Positions 61,501 through 64,000 of a stretch of DNA of 64,000 nucleotides are shown one piece after another (position 1 is the stretch's first letter; every line of letters begins with the position of its first letter). Source of the DNA: Gammaproteobacteria bacterium (lineage in GTDB: Bacteria > Pseudomonadota > Gammaproteobacteria > Burkholderiales > Nitrosomonadaceae); contig CP054179.1 of NCBI GenBank assembly GCA_015709615.1, forward strand, positions 2,356,001 through 2,420,000. Reading direction: 5' to 3'. The notes beneath the pieces were generated by a model. The model worked only from the letters and a program-made list of their open reading frames with translations. It did not search any database and was not told the origin of the DNA. Position numbers and translations under genes: made by a program.

Positions 61501-64000
61501 TTCCTGCTGGGATTGGCGCCGGCCGAGCGGCGTCAGCAGATGTGCAGTTTGCTGCAATTACCGGCGGTAAAACCCTGCTTGCCGCAACTGCCGCAAGCGG
61601 TTCTGCTGGACATCAGCTACCTGCTGTCGCCGCAGGCAGCTTTGCTGAACGAGCATTTGCTGGCACACGCGGACAAGCTGCAACGGTCAGCCGCTATGCG
61701 CACAGGAGACAGCCGGAAGCAGTGGGAACAACGCTTATGGGAAGCCAGCCTGAACTATTTACTGGTTGAAACAAAAAGTGATATTGCCCCAGCAGATTAT
61801 GTGCAAGTGCTGGCGCGCGGTGTAACGGATCAAGCCGAGCCGCGGACGGCCTTACGCGCTTGGTATGATGCGTTGGAACAAAGCAAAGCTTTTGGAACAG
61901 TGCATACGGTGTTGCAGAATTTCTTTTCCGGTACACAGGAAAAGGATCGCGCGAGTGCGGCGCTACGTACGCCGGTGCAACCGGGAGCGGTAACAAAGAC
62001 CGGAGAGCTGGACGATGCCGGATTGCCGGAAACGACCACCTCGTCCGAGCGGATGAAACAAGCCGGAGCGGTATCTGAAGAGTTGTATACGAGGATAACG
62101 CAAGCGCTGCAAAAAGCCGGATTGATCGACGTGGGCTTTGCTTCCATGTTGATGGGATTGTCACCGGTCGAGCAGCGCCAGCGGCTACGCAGTTTGCTGC
62201 AATCGCCGGCGGTAAAACCTCGTTTGCCGCGACTGCCGCAAGCGGTTCTGCTGGATATCAGCTACTGGCTGTCGCCGCCAGCGGCGCTGCTGATGGAACG
62301 CTTGCTGGCGCACGCCGGTCACCTGTGCCAACTACCCGGAGCAACCGGACACACGACGCAAAAGCACTGGAAACAACTACGCTGGAGCACCGCCCTGGAT
62401 TATCTGCTGCGAGAAGCGGATTTTTCGGATGCGATCGACCCTGCCGGTTTTTTGCGCGCGCTGGTGCACGGTGTGCACGGCGAAGCAGCCAAATCAACCG
62501 AAGCGCACATAACGCTGCACGCCTGGCACGAAGCGTTGGTGCACCGCGAACCCTGCAACGTGATTGCTATGCTGCTATTCACACTCATCGGTGAAGCGCC
62601 GGAGCAGAACAAACAGGCAGAGAAAAACGCAGCGCAGAGCGGGAAGTCGCCCGAAGAAAACACCCTGCAACAGCCATTGCACAAACGGCTCACAACCGGT
62701 AAAGCGGTTCCCGGACAGCAAGACCTGAAAACGCTGCTGCAAGTGCTGGCAAGCGGACACCCGGAGCAACTGCGGCAACTGTATCAAGATCTGCGTAACG
62801 GCCGCTACGATTTGACGGCCGCGCGACTGAACGCAAGCGAACTGCACAGCCTGATTGAAAAACTGCTGCACATCCAATCCGGCGGCGCCGGTGCCGATCA
62901 ATCTGTTTTCCTGCAAGCGATAAAGGCACAAGCGGATCAAGTAAACGATCAAGCAGCCTACTACCGGCTGGTCTTGGAAGACTTGTTGCAGGAACGGGAA
63001 ATCGACCTGGAAGCGATCGCGGCACTGGCGCGGCAGCCTCTCGGCAAAATCCAAGATGACGAAGAAGACCGGAGCAAGCGAGCCGGAACCGAAGAGGTCA
63101 AACGAACGGGGGAAGCGGAAGGAACGGAAGCAGCGGAGAAAGCAAGTCCGGAAGTAATCGCCGGATCGGCTCCTTATGCAACGGAACAATCAACAGAAAT
63201 TCACACCGTCCATACGGCGCTGTACTTACGCATAACAGCGGCGTTGCATAAGGCGGAACTCATTGATGAGCACCCCGAAGCCATCGCAACGAAAGTAAAA
63301 CCTGAAGAGCTCAGGCAACGCTTGCGCGCGGTGCTGCATGGAATCGACATGAACGGCTGGATGGAAAAACTGCCGCAGTCCGTCCGCATGGAGATCGCTT
63401 ACCTGCTGTCGCCGCAGGCAGCCTTACTGAACGAGCATTTACTGGCGCACGCGGACAAGTTGCAACGGTCAACCGCTATGCGCACAGGAGACAGCCGGAG
63501 ACAGTGGGAGCAACGCTTATGGGTAGTCAGCCTGAACTATTTGCTGACGGAAACAAGCAGCGATATTACCCCGGCGGCTTATTTGCCAGCGCTGGCGCGC
63601 GGCGTAGCGGACGAAGCTGACCCGCAGGCGACCCTGCGTGCTTGGTATGAAGCGTTGGAGCAACGCAAAACTTCCGCAGCGATTCGCACCTTATTACGGA
63701 CAATTGCAGAAACATTGACTGCGCCGTTGCGCATGAATCAGGAGAACAAGGAAAATCCGGATTCAAGCCGGTCAATGGCCGAGGCGGAAGGAAAAGCCGC
63801 AGCGGCGCAAAAGCCGCCTTTGCTGGATTGGGATGCTTTGCTGCACAGGGCGCAGTCGGCGGATGACGTGCGCGAAGAGATTTATATCGAAAATGCCGGA
63901 CAAGTATTGGCCGCGCCGTATTTGCCGCGCCTATTCAGCATGCTGAAACTCGTTGAGGATGGTGCATTCATTGATCGTCATGCCGCCGAGCGCGCGGTGC
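58543..64000 (+). CDS. eCIS tape-measure-type protein (CIS_TMP), incomplete at window edge
   Basis: This frame is open from the GTG at 58543 to the window edge, giving 1819 residues visible. It starts 17 nt inside the wedge gene. The N terminus has the family signature AKLLPVIDAILDEFDQADTVWRLDQVEIDLGDI. Near the right edge EEIYIENAGQVLAAPYLPRLF is the conserved C-terminal signature, so the stop should be near. Between them lie helical modules of about 170-200 aa that repeat five times in the order A-B-C-A'-B'. The protein is expected to set or template tube length. The module number is unusually high because of nested in-frame duplications. AGCGGAGCGGA upstream serves as the ribosome site. 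Confidence 0.85.
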   Translation, partial: MSAGFNTLSIAHRIDEFVFDCSFDSLAQANALEPEMSALLTAKLLPVIDAILDEFDQADTVWRLDQVEIDLGDIASGDFYAELVRRVQEKLRERLRRLQEHHQPSDSVSPGIIPTRRLSKMQTDLEMLQDFLLTGRMPWPADAADRHAHENLLRQILQQQDAREAWITLLRRLTAAQRTVAIGRLVAQFSHRSLESVLTGIAPADAHPLLDFLRIYQQAMSEVDAKAAIQTERIRSAWELLFKMLLESRPLPGNWTILLDQLVKTIVLRHAQESSSVLQSISRIATQYHEEGKISGAFHAAWQTVNSLYLHHPQHGSMERTTSLTHRNGGHDAAQSRAKGITSSVSDTRKAPPETTTSSERMKQAGAVSEELYTRITQALQKAGLIDVGFASMLMGLSPVEQRQRLRSLLQSPAVKPRLPRLPQAVLLDISYWLSPPAALLMERLLAHAGHLCQLPGATGHTTQKHWKQLRWSTALDYLLREADFSDAIDPAGFLRALVHGVHGEAAKSTEAHITLHAWHEALVHREPCNVIAMLLFTLIGEAPEQNKQAEKNAAQSGKSPEENTLQQPLHKRLTTGKAVPGQQDLKTLLQVLASGHPEQLRQLYQDLRNGRYDLTAARLNASELHSLIEKLLHIQSGGAGADQSVFLQAIKAQADQVNDQAAYYRLVLEDLLQEREIDLEAIAALARQPLGKIQDDEEDRSKRAGTEEVKRTGEAEGTEAAEKASPEVIAGSAPYATEQSTEIHTVHTALYLRITAALHKAELIDEHPEAIATKVKPEELRQRLRAVLHGIDMNGWMEKLPQSVRMEIAYLLSPQAALLNEHLLAHADKLQRSTAMRTGDSRRQWEQRLWVASLNYLLTETSSDITPAAYLPALARGVADGADPQAILRAWYETLEQSKAFGIVHTVLQNFFSGTQEKDRARVALRTPVQPGAVTKTGELDDAGLPETTTSPEREKQAGVVHEESYTRIAQALQKAGLIDADFASFLLGLAPAERRQQMCSLLQLPAVKPCLPQLPQAVLLDISYLLSPQAALLNEHLLAHADKLQRSAAMRTGDSRKQWEQRLWEASLNYLLVETKSDIAPADYVQVLARGVTDQAEPRTALRAWYDALEQSKAFGTVHTVLQNFFSGTQEKDRASAALRTPVQPGAVTKTGELDDAGLPETTTSSERMKQAGAVSEELYTRITQALQKAGLIDVGFASMLMGLSPVEQRQRLRSLLQSPAVKPRLPRLPQAVLLDISYWLSPPAALLMERLLAHAGHLCQLPGATGHTTQKHWKQLRWSTALDYLLREADFSDAIDPAGFLRALVHGVHGEAAKSTEAHITLHAWHEALVHREPCNVIAMLLFTLIGEAPEQNKQAEKNAAQSGKSPEENTLQQPLHKRLTTGKAVPGQQDLKTLLQVLASGHPEQLRQLYQDLRNGRYDLTAARLNASELHSLIEKLLHIQSGGAGADQSVFLQAIKAQADQVNDQAAYYRLVLEDLLQEREIDLEAIAALARQPLGKIQDDEEDRSKRAGTEEVKRTGEAEGTEAAEKASPEVIAGSAPYATEQSTEIHTVHTALYLRITAALHKAELIDEHPEAIATKVKPEELRQRLRAVLHGIDMNGWMEKLPQSVRMEIAYLLSPQAALLNEHLLAHADKLQRSTAMRTGDSRRQWEQRLWVVSLNYLLTETSSDITPAAYLPALARGVADEADPQATLRAWYEALEQRKTSAAIRTLLRTIAETLTAPLRMNQENKENPDSSRSMAEAEGKAAAAQKPPLLDWDALLHRAQSADDVREEIYIENAGQVLAAPYLPRLFSMLKLVEDGAFIDRHAAERAV
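59599..61235 (+). repeat. 2427-bp-period direct repeat, unit 1 (inside the tape-measure gene)
   Basis: By eye this segment matches 62026-63662 at an exact 2427-bp offset. It is identical for about the first 1.5 kb (to about 61098), then scattered substitutions appear (for example GTAGC versus GTAGT) before similarity fades near 61235. The offset is a multiple of three (809 codons), so the reading frame is kept. Confidence 0.95.
60955..61470 (+). repeat. 645-bp-period direct repeat, unit 1 (B to C modules)
   Basis: This segment resembles 61600-62115 at a 645-bp offset (215 codons). Examples are LLSPQAALLNEHLLAHADKL at 60970 and 61615, and the linker QPGAVTKTGELDDAGLPETT at about 61336 and 61981. 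It is more diverged than the 2427-bp repeat, so it is probably older. Confidence 0.85.
61600..62115 (+). repeat. 645-bp-period direct repeat, unit 2
   Basis: This is the partner of 60955-61470. The C module that contains its first part begins like module A (ALQKAGLIDADFAS, LPQAVLLDISY) and ends like module B (HADKLQRSAAMRTGDSR), so it is an A/B chimera formed by unequal exchange. Confidence 0.85.
62026..63662 (+). repeat. 2427-bp-period direct repeat, unit 2
   Basis: This is the second copy of the segment at 59599-61235, in frame and nearly identical. Unit 2 diverges after about 63650, where the gene passes into its unique C-terminal part. Confidence 0.95.

Noticed and set aside
44440..64000. 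Prophage or type VI secretion interpretation of the sheath, tube and spike genes
   Set aside because: No terminase, portal, capsid, integrase or lysis genes and no TssJ/L/M or ClpV genes were seen, whereas DUF4255, DUF5908, LysM hub and Afp11/12-like genes are eCIS hallmarks.
1..64000. CRISPR arrays, tRNA or rRNA genes
   Set aside because: No regularly spaced short repeats and no cloverleaf or rRNA-like segments were recognised on either strand while reading the intergenic regions; a covariance-model scan was not possible.

Overview
The window reads as a chromosomal segment of a moderate-GC Gram-negative bacterium. Outer-membrane efflux lipoproteins, ECF and LysR regulators and the style of the glycogen genes point to a betaproteobacterium, possibly a Nitrosomonas-like ammonia oxidiser. 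That placement is inference; there is no rRNA or tRNA gene here to confirm it. No tRNA, rRNA or CRISPR array was seen.

Region 1 (1-6720, with outliers at 10982-11875 and 22230-25886) is storage-carbohydrate metabolism. A leftward operon glgC - GH57 - GH57 stands back to back with glgB. A Mak-like fructokinase sits behind an ECF sigma factor and a double-cupin anti-sigma-like protein. A glk - glgP pair lies further right. Together they cover glycogen synthesis, branching, phosphorolysis and re-entry of sugars into hexose phosphate pools.

Region 2 (6729-17475) is accessory. It holds a RelE-type toxin-antitoxin pair, a TIR-FGE fusion gene disrupted by an 871-bp IS481-like element, a DUF4143 ATPase, a 140-bp MITE-like repeat and a second, intact copy of the same IS. 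That second copy splits a monooxygenase/FAD-oxidoreductase pair. An exported truncated-globin-like protein and a VOC protein follow. Region 3 (17720-22213) is a DevCA/DevB-like ABC exporter with its own NodT-type outer membrane lipoprotein. Region 4 (26052-31510) has a HerA-like ATPase, a second MITE copy, small secreted proteins, a LysR regulator and a PII-like protein.

Region 5 (31930 to the right edge) is the most notable: an extracellular contractile injection system (eCIS). It begins with a caspase/legumain-like protease and a stand-alone copy of its N-terminal domain. Next come an Afp16/Pvc16 (DUF4255) cap protein, an unknown protein and a leftward frameshifted nuclease carrying the N-terminal motif typical of eCIS cargo. 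A block of three signalling genes follows (a 1213-aa hybrid kinase with two kinase cores, a single-domain response regulator and a 1123-aa REC-REC-PAS-GAF-PAS-GGDEF-EAL protein). The structural operon then runs in order: sheath, two tube proteins, DUF5908, LysM hub protein, VgrG-like spike, PAAR tip, gp25, Afp11-like wedge, fibre/adhesin-like protein, a small repeat protein, Afp12-like wedge and a tape-measure-type protein that runs off the window. The tape-measure gene contains nested in-frame tandem duplications with periods of 2427 bp and 645 bp. The AAA+ ATPase (Afp15) expected of such systems is not in the window and may lie to the right.
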